Below, in pieces: positions 27,501 to 39,059 of a stretch of DNA of 64,000 nt. The stretch is from Mycobacterium fragae (lineage in GTDB: Bacteria > Actinomycetota > Actinomycetes > Mycobacteriales > Mycobacteriaceae). The stretch covers positions 22,396 through 86,395 of the forward strand of contig NZ_LQOW01000004.1 in NCBI RefSeq assembly GCF_002102185.1, written 5' to 3'. How positions within the stretch are numbered: position 1 is the stretch's first letter; the number at the start of each line of letters is the position of its first letter. The translations under genes were made by a program, and so were the position numbers. Under the pieces are notes generated by a model. The model ran no database searches, had not been told where the DNA came from, and saw nothing but the letters and a program-made list of their open reading frames with translations.

Positions 27501-28112
27501 TTGTTCGAGGGGCCGGTTCAGGATCTGATCGACGAGCTCGGCAAGCTGCCGGGCATCGGGCCGAAGAGCGCGCAGCGCATCGCCTTCCACCTGTTGTCGG
27601 TCGAACCGGCGGATATCGACCGGCTCACCGCGGTGCTGGCCCGGGTCCGTGAGGGCGTGCGGTTTTGCTCGGTGTGCGGCAACGTCTCCGACGACGAGCG
27701 CTGCCGAATTTGTGCTGATAGCCGTCGAGATGCGTCTGTGGTGTGCGTGGTCGAGGAGCCCAAGGACATCCAGGCCGTCGAGCGCACGCGCGAATTCCGG
27801 GGCCGATACCACGTGCTGGGTGGGGCGCTGGATCCGCTGTCCGGAGTCGGTCCCGAGCAGCTGCGGATCCGCGAGCTGCTGAACCGGATCGGCGAGCAGA
27901 CCGACGGCGTCGAGATCAGCGAGGTCATCATCGCCACCGACCCCAACACCGAAGGCGAGGCGACGGCCACCTACCTGGTGCGGATGCTGCGCGACATCCC
28001 CGGGCTGACCGTGACGCGGATAGCGTCCGGGCTGCCGATGGGCGGCGACCTGGAGTTCGCCGACGAGCTGACCTTGGGCCGCGCGCTGACCGGCCGTCGC
28101 GCCATGGCCTGA
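27501..28112 (+). CDS. recR: Recombination mediator protein RecR
   Basis: A 203-aa RecFOR pathway protein that helps load RecA at single-stranded gaps. An N-terminal HhH motif ([20 protein letters not shown]), the C4 zinc finger ([16 protein letters not shown], about residues 55-70), a TOPRIM domain ([14 protein letters not shown]) and the C-terminal Walker-B-like segment with [13 protein letters not shown] are all present. The start is TTG 27501 immediately after the ybaB stop codon, with GGAG just upstream. This is a rare start codon, consistent with translational coupling. Confidence 0.94.
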   Translation: MFEGPVQDLIDELGKLPGIGPKSAQRIAFHLLSVEPADIDRLTAVLARVREGVRFCSVCGNVSDDERCRICADSRRDASVVCVVEEPKDIQAVERTREFRGRYHVLGGALDPLSGVGPEQLRIRELLNRIGEQTDGVEISEVIIATDPNTEGEATATYLVRMLRDIPGLTVTRIASGLPMGGDLEFADELTLGRALTGRRAMA

Positions 28113-28131
28113 TTGCCCATTTGCGCCGAAA

Positions 28132-28178
28132 CCGACGTTTTGCAGGCCGCTTCTCGCACTTTTTCTGCAAAACGTCGG
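28132..28178. repeat. Intergenic palindrome after recR
   Basis: CCGACGTTTTGCAG (28132-28145) and CTGCAAAACGTCGG (28165-28178) are perfect 14-bp arms around a 19-nt loop that contains TTTTT. It lies between convergent recR and gatD, so it may terminate both. It also abuts the remnant gene at 28180. Confidence 0.75.
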
Positions 28179-28179
28179 A

Positions 28180-28293
28180 TTGAGTGATGTCGGTAAAGCG
28201 CTGGGCTGGATCGTCATCCGGGTGATCGCCGGGGACAGGCCAGACGACATCATCGAACGGGTGCGTGTCGGCGCAAAGAGGCCCTACGCCCGT
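28180..28293 (+). pseudogene. C-terminal remnant of an Rv3714c-like DUF559/VSR-type endonuclease-domain protein
   Basis: The frame reads VGKALGWIVIRVIAGDRP then DDIIERVRVGAKRP. This resembles the last strand and helix of mycobacterial DUF559 (VSR-like endonuclease) proteins, which typically end ERLGWIVIRVxAGDRPxxIIxRVR. In M. tuberculosis a gene of this type (Rv3714c) sits between recR and cobQ2 in the same orientation. Only about 38 codons remain, without a start, and the frame then runs into gatD antisense. I read it as a deletion remnant whose left end is at the palindrome. Confidence 0.5.
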
Positions 28294-28979
28294 AGCCGTT
28301 CGCGGCGCAGCAACTCCACCTCCGGCAGCGCCAGCGGCGCCAGCTCACCGACCACGCGGCCCAGCAGGTAGTCGGCGAGTTCGGGATTGCGGGCCAGGCA
28401 TGGGCCGTGCATGTAGGTGGCGATCACGCTGCCCTGCACCGCGCCGTCAAAGCCGTCGCCGGCCCGGTTGCCGGCACCCTTCTTGACCGCGCCCAGCGGC
28501 GATGCCGCATCGCCGAGCACCGTTCCGCCCCGGTGATTCTCGAAACCGGTCAACGGCGCCGTCAGCCCGTCCAGCAGCGGCCTGCTGACCACCTCGCCGA
28601 TGGTGCGAACCGGCTGCGGCGAAGTGGTCGCGTCGAGCAGACCCACGCCGTCGACCCGCTCGCCGGATGACGTCTCATACCAGTGCCCGAGCACCTGGAT
28701 CGCCGCGCAGATCGCCAGCACGGGCGCGCCGCGGGCCGCGGCGCGCTGTAGACCCGGATACCGAAGCAGATGCCTGGTCGCCAGCCGCTGCGCATAGTCC
28801 TCCGCCCCGCCCAGCGTGTAGAGATCCAGCGACTCGGGCACCGGGTCGGCCAGCGTGATCTCGACGATCTCCGCGGCGATGCCCCGCAAGAGCAGCCGCT
28901 GTCGCAGCACAACAGCGTTGCCGCCGTCGCCGTAGGTGCCCATCACGTCGGGCAGCACCAACCCGATCCGGACTGTCAT
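28284..28979 (-). CDS. gatD: Lipid II isoglutaminyl synthase glutaminase subunit GatD
   Basis: A 231-aa class I glutamine amidotransferase of the CobB/CobQ type (Rv3713, formerly cobQ2). The nucleophile is C91 in VLAICAAIQVLG, and the catalytic His is in ATYMHGPCLARNP. With MurT it amidates the alpha-carboxyl of D-Glu in lipid II stem peptides, which is needed for efficient cross-linking. The ATG overlaps the murT stop (ATGA), so the two subunits are co-translated. Confidence 0.93.
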   Translation of the reverse strand: MTVRIGLVLPDVMGTYGDGGNAVVLRQRLLLRGIAAEIVEITLADPVPESLDLYTLGGAEDYAQRLATRHLLRYPGLQRAAARGAPVLAICAAIQVLGHWYETSSGERVDGVGLLDATTSPQPVRTIGEVVSRPLLDGLTAPLTGFENHRGGTVLGDAASPLGAVKKGAGNRAGDGFDGAVQGSVIATYMHGPCLARNPELADYLLGRVVGELAPLALPEVELLRRERLRA

Positions 28980-30196
28980 GTGATTCGCCGGTTGAGTTGC
29001 AGGAACGCGGTGTAGTTAGCGACGACCTCGACTCGTCCGGGCGGGCACGAGGCGATCGCGGCGACGGTGTCGTGCACCAGGGTGTGCTGCACGCCGGCAT
29101 ACCCGAGCCGCACCGCCAAGTCGGTGCCCCGCTCGCCGGCAGCCACCACCGGCACACCCTCGAAATGCTCGAAGCGCACATCCCAGAGCCAGGACAGATC
29201 CTCGCCGTCGGGTACCCGCCCGTTGACCGAGATCACCACACCGGCGGCATGCTTGTCGACCATCGACAGCGCTTCCTGCCACCCGGCGGGGTTCTTGGCC
29301 AGCAGCATCCGCACGGTGTGGTCCCCGATACGGACGGTCCGGTAGCGCCCGGCGACCTCGTCGACCGTCGACACGGCTGCGACGGCCGAAGCCGGATCGG
29401 CCCCGAGCGCGACGGCCGCCGCCACGGCCTGCGCGGCGTTGCCGCGATTCACCGCCCCGGGCAGCCGCAGCCGCATCGGCAGCGCCAGCCCGTCGGGTCC
29501 ATAGAGCATGTCGTCGTCGAACCACCAATGCGGGCTGGGCCGTTTGAAGTCGGCCCCGGTGGAATACCAATGCGACTTCTCGCGAACGATCACCTCGCCG
29601 CTGCGCGGGCAGCTCACCGAGTCGGCCGACCAGGCACCGCCGGCGGCCACCCACACCACGTCGGCGCTGTCATAGGCGGCCGACGTCATCAACACGTCGT
29701 CGCAGTTGGCGACGAGCACCGTCTTCGGGCGCCGGGCCAGCCCGGCCCGCAGCGTGCGTTCGATCACGTTGATCTCGCCGACCCGGTCCAGCTGGTCGCG
29801 GGACAGGTTGAGCAGGACGACGACGGCGGGTTCGACAGCATCCGACACGTGCGGCACGTGCATCTCGTCGACCTCCAGCGCCGCCAACCCGGCGCCGCGG
29901 TCGGCGGCTAGCGCCGCCACCAGGCCGGCGTCCATGTTGGCGCCCTCGGCGTTGGTGGCCACCGAGCCGAGAGTTCCCAGCGCCGCCGCGGTCATCCGGG
30001 TGGTCGTCGACTTGCCGTTGGTCCCGGTGACGATCACCGTGCGCCGGCCCGCGCCGAGCTGACGCAGGATCGAGCGGTCCAACGTCATCGCCACCAGGCC
30101 GCCGATCATTGCGCCGGCCCCCCGGCCGGTCACCCGCGACGCCCACCGCGCGCCGGCTCCGGCGGCCAGGGCGAGGCGTCCACGGGCGGTAATCAC
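28976..30196 (-). CDS. murT: Lipid II isoglutaminyl synthase ligase subunit MurT
   Basis: A 406-aa Mur-ligase-family ATPase (Rv3712). The P-loop GTNGKSTTT starts at about residue 58, and the central domain includes ALEVDEMHVP and LLNLSRDQLDR. A short Cys-containing insert (ANCDDVLM, SCPRSGEV) corresponds to the zinc-ribbon region of MurT. The C-terminal DUF1727 domain binds GatD. It phosphorylates the D-Glu carboxylate of lipid II so that GatD ammonia can amidate it. I start it at GTG 30196, because TAAACT on the minus strand ends 7 nt upstream. The longer frame to 30259 is unsupported. Confidence 0.92.
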   Translation of the reverse strand: MITARGRLALAAGAGARWASRVTGRGAGAMIGGLVAMTLDRSILRQLGAGRRTVIVTGTNGKSTTTRMTAAALGTLGSVATNAEGANMDAGLVAALAADRGAGLAALEVDEMHVPHVSDAVEPAVVVLLNLSRDQLDRVGEINVIERTLRAGLARRPKTVLVANCDDVLMTSAAYDSADVVWVAAGGAWSADSVSCPRSGEVIVREKSHWYSTGADFKRPSPHWWFDDDMLYGPDGLALPMRLRLPGAVNRGNAAQAVAAAVALGADPASAVAAVSTVDEVAGRYRTVRIGDHTVRMLLAKNPAGWQEALSMVDKHAAGVVISVNGRVPDGEDLSWLWDVRFEHFEGVPVVAAGERGTDLAVRLGYAGVQHTLVHDTVAAIASCPPGRVEVVANYTAFLQLNRRIT

Positions 30197-30203
30197 GTTC
30201 GGG

Positions 30204-30209
30204 AGTTTA
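30204..30209 (-). promoter_or_regulatory. -10 box of murT-gatD
   Basis: TAAACT on the minus strand ends 7 nt before GTG 30196. Confidence 0.5.
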
Positions 30210-30327
30210 GGGCGATCGCAAGCGCGGCGATTGCGCCGGGCGCAGCGGGTCGCCCTCATCGAGTTAAGTTCACGACACGTCGCGCGGCGAACCGGCGATG
30301 TCGGTTCGACGTGCCATCCTCACCTTT

Positions 30328-31317
30328 ATGGAGACGATCTGGGGTCGGCCGACCAGTGAACCCGGCACGGGCTGGGCCGTCATCGACGTCGAGACCTCGG
30401 GCTTCCGCCCGGGCCAGGCCCGGATCATCAGCCTCGCGGCGCTGGCCCTCGACGTCGACGGGCGAGTCGAGGAGTCCGTCGTCAGCCTGCTCAACCCCGG
30501 CGTGGATCCCGGTCCGACCCATGTGCACGGCCTGACCGCCGCCATGCTCGAGGACCAGCCGCAGTTCGCCGACATCGCCGACGACGTCGTCAAACTGCTC
30601 GACGGCCGCACGCTGGTCGCGCACAACGTCGCGTTCGACTACGCCTTCCTGGCCGCTGAGGCCGAGCTCGCCGACTTCGAACTCCCGGTCGACGCGGTCA
30701 TGTGCACGGTCGAGCTGGCCCGCCGGCTAGAACTGGGCATCGACAACCTGCGGCTGGAGACGCTCGCGGCGCACTGGGGAGTCGCCCAGCGCCGGCCGCA
30801 CGACGCCTTCGACGACGCCCTTGTGCTGACCCGCGTGCTGGCCGCCGCACTCGAGCGGGCCCGCGACCGCGACGTCTGGCTACCAGTGCGCCCGGTCACC
30901 CGCCGCCGCTGGCCCAACGGCCGGGTCACCCATGACGAGCTTCGGCCGCTGAAGGTGCTGGCGTCCCGGTTACCCTGCCCGTATCTCAACCCGGGCCCGT
31001 ATGTGCGGGGCCGACCGCTGGTGCAGGGCATGCGGGTGGCACTGGCCGCCGAGGTGCGCCGCACTCACGAGGAACTGGTCGAGCGGATCCTGCACGCCGG
31101 GCTGGCCTACACCGAGGCCGTCGACCTCGACACCTCGCTGGTGGTCTGCAATGAGTCCCGGCCCGAGCACGGCAAGGGTTATCTGGCCCGCGAACTGGGT
31201 GTGCCGTTGGTTTCCGACGCGCAGTTCATGGATTGCGTAAACACCGTCGCTGGTGGCACCGGCGTCGAGGAGTTCATCGACACCGCAGACGTCGGCAAGC
31301 AGTTCGCCCTGTTCTAA
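30328..31317 (+). CDS. DnaQ-like DEDDh 3'-5' exonuclease with C-terminal BRCT domain
   Basis: A 329-aa Rv3711c-like exonuclease resembling the epsilon proofreading subunit. The Exo I motif is VIDVETSGF (D20, E22), Exo II is LVAHNVAFDYAFL, and Exo III is RPHDAFDDALVL (His and Asp). A middle helical region follows. The last 90 residues form a BRCT domain (DTSLVVCNESRPEHGKGYLARELGVPLVSDAQFMDCV), as in the mycobacterial protein. Mycobacterial replicative proofreading is mainly done by the DnaE1 PHP domain, so this enzyme is probably a repair or accessory nuclease. ATG 30328 is chosen from memory of the homologue; ATG 30298 would add ten residues. Confidence 0.85.
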   Translation: METIWGRPTSEPGTGWAVIDVETSGFRPGQARIISLAALALDVDGRVEESVVSLLNPGVDPGPTHVHGLTAAMLEDQPQFADIADDVVKLLDGRTLVAHNVAFDYAFLAAEAELADFELPVDAVMCTVELARRLELGIDNLRLETLAAHWGVAQRRPHDAFDDALVLTRVLAAALERARDRDVWLPVRPVTRRRWPNGRVTHDELRPLKVLASRLPCPYLNPGPYVRGRPLVQGMRVALAAEVRRTHEELVERILHAGLAYTEAVDLDTSLVVCNESRPEHGKGYLARELGVPLVSDAQFMDCVNTVAGGTGVEEFIDTADVGKQFALF

Positions 31318-31323
31318 AGGGTT

Positions 31324-33230
<1,907 letters not shown>

Positions 33231-33263
33231 TCAGACCCCGCCGCGGCGTTCGAGAAGGAGCAC
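33231..33263 (-). CDS. Leucine-rich leader peptide of leuA
   Basis: GTG 33263 opens an 11-codon frame encoding MLLLERRGGV and stop. The three consecutive leucine codons (CTC CTT CTC) right after the start are the signature of leucine attenuation, and leu leader peptides upstream of leuA have been predicted in actinobacteria. It begins about 17 nt after a TAAAGT -10 box. Ribosome stalling at these codons when leucyl-tRNA is scarce would alter the downstream hairpins. Confidence 0.7.
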   Translation of the reverse strand: MLLLERRGGV

Positions 33264-33280
33264 CCGCTGCACGCTTTAGT

Positions 33281-33308
33281 ACTTTACCGTGCTTACACCC
33301 GTCCCCAA
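33281..33308 (-). promoter_or_regulatory. leuA promoter
   Basis: Minus-strand -10 TAAAGT (33286-33281) with a weak -35 TTGGGG (33308-33303) at 16-nt spacing. It is placed just upstream of the leader peptide. Confidence 0.5.
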
Positions 33309-33325
33309 AACCCCAGGTCGTCCCC

Positions 33326-33706
33326 TTACTGACCGGGCGGGACGATCTTGACCGGGATGTCGGTGTTCTCGTCGGTGTGATAGCTGGCGCACACCCGGTG
33401 ATAGCCGTCGGCGATCTGCAGCGGCACACCGTTGGTGAGATCGCCGCGCACCGCCAGAATCGGCGACAGCTGCTTGCCTTTCTTGATTTTCTCGAGGTCT
33501 GCTCGCACGTGCGGGTTGTCGGGCGGCAGCAGCGCCAGGCGCGACGCGCGCAGCAGGTCCTTGGCCTTCTTGTGCACCAGCGGGGCCACCTTCAACGCCG
33601 CGACGAGTTCGCTAACCTGCTGGGCGGTGGTGAGCAGGGCCAAGTAATCCGCGGCCGCCGGATAGTCATGCTCGTCCGGTTCGGCACTCCACAGCACCGC
33701 ACCCAT
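33326..33706 (-). CDS. ParB/sulfiredoxin-like domain hypothetical protein
   Basis: A 126-aa protein of unknown function. The C-terminal half (PILAVRGDLTNGVPLQIADGYHRVCASYHTD) resembles the ParB/Srx nuclease-like core, in which a DGxHR motif binds nucleotide. The N-terminal half is helical. It is not a chromosome partition ParB: no helix-turn-helix is visible. It lies between leuA (same strand) and the divergent lysC. I do not remember an equivalent at this place in M. tuberculosis. ATG 33706 has AAAGGGG upstream. Confidence 0.6.
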   Translation of the reverse strand: MGAVLWSAEPDEHDYPAAADYLALLTTAQQVSELVAALKVAPLVHKKAKDLLRASRLALLPPDNPHVRADLEKIKKGKQLSPILAVRGDLTNGVPLQIADGYHRVCASYHTDENTDIPVKIVPPGQ

Positions 33707-33852
33707 CGTCAGGACCCCTTTCTCATGTCAACGTATTCTGTTGTGGACCTTGAACCTCAGCGATGCTAGGTCTGATGGTGGCGACCCGCTGCGCCCGGCT
33801 CCGCCGCGCTGGCGATCGCCACTAGGACTCTGCCCGATCAGAAGGGGTCGCA

Positions 33853-36149
<2,297 letters not shown>

Positions 36150-36156
36150 TCCGGGC

Positions 36157-37293
36157 GTGAGCTCGCCCGCCCGCCTATCGCTACTGTTCGCGTGTTTGCT
36201 TGCTCCGATTGGTGTTTCGATCGCCCATGCCGACCCGCCGGCGCCGATGCCCGAGCCGGTGATGCCCCCGCTGGCGCCCGGCGAGGTGATCCGGATCGGC
36301 CCCACCGCAGGGACCGGCACGCCCACCCGGGACTATGGCATCGGGGCGACCGACCTGTGCGAATTCATGGAATTTCCAAGCGAAGTGATGCAGGTCTGCG
36401 GTGACAGCTTCGCCGGCCAGGGCGTCGGCTTCGGCGGCTACTATGCGCCGATCGCCTTGCGGGTCGACACGTCATCGGTGGACGACCCGAACGGGGTGCG
36501 CTACACCGGCGTCACCGGCGTGTGGGAGCCGTTGCTCGCCGACCCGGCACCGCCGGGCGTAGCGCAGTTGCCCGCCGGTGTAGTGCAGATCAACCGGCAG
36601 AACTATCTGTTGGTGACCAGCACGGTCGAACTGGTACCGCAGGGTTCGCGACTCGTGAAAGCCGAACCGGTGCATGGATTTTGGCAGACTGTTGCCGGGT
36701 CGGTGCGGACCGCCGACTACCTGGGGGGGCAGCAGTCGCAGATCAGCGGCTATTACGACCCGATCCCGACGGCCGAATCGCCGAGCGGGTGGGTGTACAT
36801 CGTCGCCGACAGCTTCCAACGCAACCAACCCGTGACGCTCTACCGCGTCGCCCCGGAGAAGTTCGGCGACCGGTCTCAGTGGCAGGGCTGGTCGTCCGGT
36901 CCCGACGGCGGTTGGGACAAACCCCCAACGCCGTTGTGGGCGGACACGGTTGGCGAGATGAGCTTCAAGCAGATCGACGGCAAGGCGGTGCTGTCCTATT
37001 TCAACTCCAACACCGGAAACATGGAAGTGCGGGTCGCCGACGACCCGACCTCGCTGGGCACCGCGCCGGTGACCACGGTGGTGCAACACGTGGACGAGTG
37101 GCCCGAACCCGCGGAAAGCCTGCCCCCGCCGTATGACAACCGGCTGGCGCAGCCCTACGGCGGATACATCTCGCCGGGTTCGACGCTGGACGAACTGCGG
37201 GTGTTCGTCAGCCAGTGGCACAACAGCGATCCGCGGGCGCGTGCGCCCTACCGGGTCATCCAATTCGCGGTCAACCCGTTCAAACCGGAGTAG
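36157..37293 (+). CDS. Exported DUF4185-like protein (Rv3707c-like)
   Basis: A 378-aa secreted protein with a Sec signal at about residues 1-25 (ending SIAHA before DPPAP) and a proline-rich start to the mature part. The body has repeated beta-propeller-like strands (for example VRYTGVTGVWEPLLA, SGWVYIVADSFQRN, YRVIQFAVNPF) that resemble DUF4185. The function is unknown. The start is GTG 36157, 7 nt after the asd stop, so it may be the distal gene of the lysC-asd operon. Confidence 0.75.
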   Translation: MSSPARLSLLFACLLAPIGVSIAHADPPAPMPEPVMPPLAPGEVIRIGPTAGTGTPTRDYGIGATDLCEFMEFPSEVMQVCGDSFAGQGVGFGGYYAPIALRVDTSSVDDPNGVRYTGVTGVWEPLLADPAPPGVAQLPAGVVQINRQNYLLVTSTVELVPQGSRLVKAEPVHGFWQTVAGSVRTADYLGGQQSQISGYYDPIPTAESPSGWVYIVADSFQRNQPVTLYRVAPEKFGDRSQWQGWSSGPDGGWDKPPTPLWADTVGEMSFKQIDGKAVLSYFNSNTGNMEVRVADDPTSLGTAPVTTVVQHVDEWPEPAESLPPPYDNRLAQPYGGYISPGSTLDELRVFVSQWHNSDPRARAPYRVIQFAVNPFKPE

Positions 37294-37368
37294 CCGCCGT
37301 GTCATTCATAGCTGTTTCATAGCCAGCACCTAGCGCGGACTATTCGTTGGCCGCGCATCATTCGAGGC

Positions 37369-37686
37369 ATGAGTGAAATACCTGAAACACCAGCCACTAC
37401 TTCGGCCGCAACGACGCCAGCTGCTGCGCCCGCCAAGCCATATTGGCTTTATCGGCTGGCGGCGTGGGTGGTGATCGTGGCCGGCATCCTGTTCATCGTC
37501 ACGACCATCTTCTTCGCCGGCTTCCGGATTGCCGGTCACCATGGTCACCACCATTGCCGTCACCACCACGCGATGGTCCACCACCGGGGGCCGGGCGGTC
37601 CGCAAGGCGGTCCCGGCGCCGGCGCACCCGGTCCCGGACAGCCGCCGCACTCCATCGCTCCGTCCACGGCGCCGCCGCGCCCGTAG
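37369..37686 (+). CDS. Small His-rich single-span membrane protein (Rv3706c-like)
   Basis: A 105-aa protein. An Ala/Thr/Pro-rich N-terminus leads to a membrane segment (LAAWVVIVAGILFIVTTIFF, about residues 31-50), a histidine-rich stretch (HHGHHHCRHHHAMVHH) that could bind metal, and a Gly/Pro tail. It shares the YxLAAWVxIVAG core with the next gene, so the two are diverged duplicates. The function is unknown. The upstream 75 nt contain a direct repeat TTCATAGC but no clear -10 box. Confidence 0.65.
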   Translation: MSEIPETPATTSAATTPAAAPAKPYWLYRLAAWVVIVAGILFIVTTIFFAGFRIAGHHGHHHCRHHHAMVHHRGPGGPQGGPGAGAPGPGQPPHSIAPSTAPPRP

Positions 37687-37689
37687 CGT
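37684..37689 (+). promoter_or_regulatory. Possible -10 box for the Pro-rich membrane protein gene
   Basis: TAGCGT overlaps the stop codon of the previous gene and would start a transcript with a leader of about 43 nt. Confidence 0.3.
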
Positions 37690-37738
37690 TTGGTGTGCGT
37701 GTTCTGCTGTTGACCGTTGAAGGGGGCATTATCAAGAC

Positions 37739-38137
37739 ATGACGCAGGCACCTGAACCTCCCCTCCCGCCGGAGGCCCCGCCACCGCCGCCTCCTCCTCG
37801 GCCACCGCATGAAGCGAAGCCGCCCCGCCTTTATCAGGTCGCGGCGTGGGTGATGATCGTCGCCGGCACTGTTCTCATCCTCGCGATCGTCTTTTTCACC
37901 GGCGCCGCAGTCGCGATGCATGACCTTCGCTGCAGCTATCACCACGGCGTGTCCAAACCCGGCGGTATGCCGGACGGACCGCCGCCGGGGCCCGGGCGGT
38001 GGATTTTCATCGCCCCTGGCGGCCCCGGTGCCCCGCCGCCCATGGGCCCGGGTGGTCCGCCGATGCCGCCGGGACCACCGCCACCTCCAGCGCCACCGCC
38101 CGCGCCACCTCCACCGCCGCCGCCCCCGCCTCGGTAA
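37739..38137 (+). CDS. Proline-rich single-span membrane protein (Rv3705A-like)
   Basis: A 132-aa protein with proline runs at both ends (about residues 5-22 and 90-132) and one membrane helix (VAAWVMIVAGTVLILAIVFF, about residues 34-53), followed by a SYHHG segment. It is a diverged duplicate of the preceding gene. GAAGGGGGC precedes ATG 37739. The function is unknown; the low-complexity C-terminus should be outside if the N-terminus is cytosolic. Confidence 0.65.
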   Translation: MTQAPEPPLPPEAPPPPPPPRPPHEAKPPRLYQVAAWVMIVAGTVLILAIVFFTGAAVAMHDLRCSYHHGVSKPGGMPDGPPPGPGRWIFIAPGGPGAPPPMGPGGPPMPPGPPPPPAPPPAPPPPPPPPPR

Positions 38138-38165
38138 CCCCTAGGGCTGCGCGAAAAGCGTCTTC

Positions 38166-38218
38166 AGTGTGAAGCCGCTGCGACGCTCACCGGCGTGTCG
38201 TCGCAACGGCTTCACACT
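38166..38218. repeat. Large intergenic palindrome
   Basis: AGTGTGAAGCCGCTGCGACG (38166-38185) and its near-perfect inverted copy (38199-38218) form 20-bp arms with one mismatch around a 13-nt loop. It lies between the proline-rich gene and the PknH-sensor-like gene. Confidence 0.75.
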
Positions 38219-38299
38219 CGGCGAAATCAGGTTGCCCGAGTACGACGTAGCCGACAGCCGACGGTTGATCTGACTGGCCCAGTTGGCATGATCGAGCCC

Positions 38300-38944
38300 A
38301 TGCATCGGGCAATGCGTATTACCGCCGTGGCGATAACCGTCGGAATCTTCGCGGCCCCGGTCGCGGCGGCCCGCCCATCCGATCCGGGCGTGGTGAACTA
38401 CGCAGTGATGGGCAAGGGCTCGGTCGGCAACATCGTCGGCGGGCCGATGCGCGACGAATCGCTGTTCACTCAGCCGTTCCAGTCGTTCTCGGTTGACAAC
38501 CCGGTGTGCAACAACTGGGCCGACATCGGGTTGCCGGAGGTCTACAACGATCCCGACCTGGCGTCGTTCAACGGTGCGAGCACCCAGACCTCGCCCACCG
38601 ATCAGACCCACTTCGTCAAGCAGGCGGTCGGTGTCTTCGCCACCGGCGACGCCGCGGGCCGGGCGTTTCACCGCGTCGTGGACCGCACGGTCGGCTGCAG
38701 TGGGCAGACTACCGCGATGCACTTGGACAACGGCGTTACCCAGGTGTGGTCGTTCGACGGCGGCCCGCCCGGCGCCACCGACGCGTCGTGGACCAAGCAG
38801 GAGGCCGGCACCGACCGCCGCTGCTTCACTCAGACCCGGCTGCGGGAAAACGTGCTGCTTCAAGCCAAGGTGTGTCAATCCGGCAACGGCGGTCCCGCGA
38901 CAAATGTGCTGGCTGGCGCCATGGAGAACGCGCTGGGCCAGTAA
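38300..38944 (+). CDS. Exported PknH-extracellular-sensor-like protein (Rv3705c-like)
   Basis: A 214-aa secreted protein resembling the extracellular sensor domain of kinase PknH (PF14032). The signal peptide covers about residues 1-25 (MHRAMRITAVAITVGIFAAP, cleavage near VAAA). The mature part has four cysteines (in NPVCNNW, TVGCSGQ, DRRCFTQ and AKVCQSG), consistent with two disulphides as in PknH. It has no kinase part, so it may be a ligand-binding or decoy form. ATG 38300 gives the length I remember for Rv3705c; ATGs at 38288 and 38312 are alternatives. Confidence 0.75.
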   Translation: MHRAMRITAVAITVGIFAAPVAAARPSDPGVVNYAVMGKGSVGNIVGGPMRDESLFTQPFQSFSVDNPVCNNWADIGLPEVYNDPDLASFNGASTQTSPTDQTHFVKQAVGVFATGDAAGRAFHRVVDRTVGCSGQTTAMHLDNGVTQVWSFDGGPPGATDASWTKQEAGTDRRCFTQTRLRENVLLQAKVCQSGNGGPATNVLAGAMENALGQ

Positions 38945-39059
38945 CGCCGCGGGAATATGTCGGTGCTCTCTGGAAGATGGAATCTTGTGGCTATGGTTGG
39001 GTAGCCGCGCGCAACCAGTGGCCCGCGACCGAGGTCCGGGCCCCGGAGGGATCGAGAAT

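Noticed and set aside
28180..28371. A living 63-aa gene after recR
   Set aside because: It has a TTG start with no ribosome site and its second half is gatD antisense; only the first 38 codons resemble a protein family, so it is recorded as a remnant.
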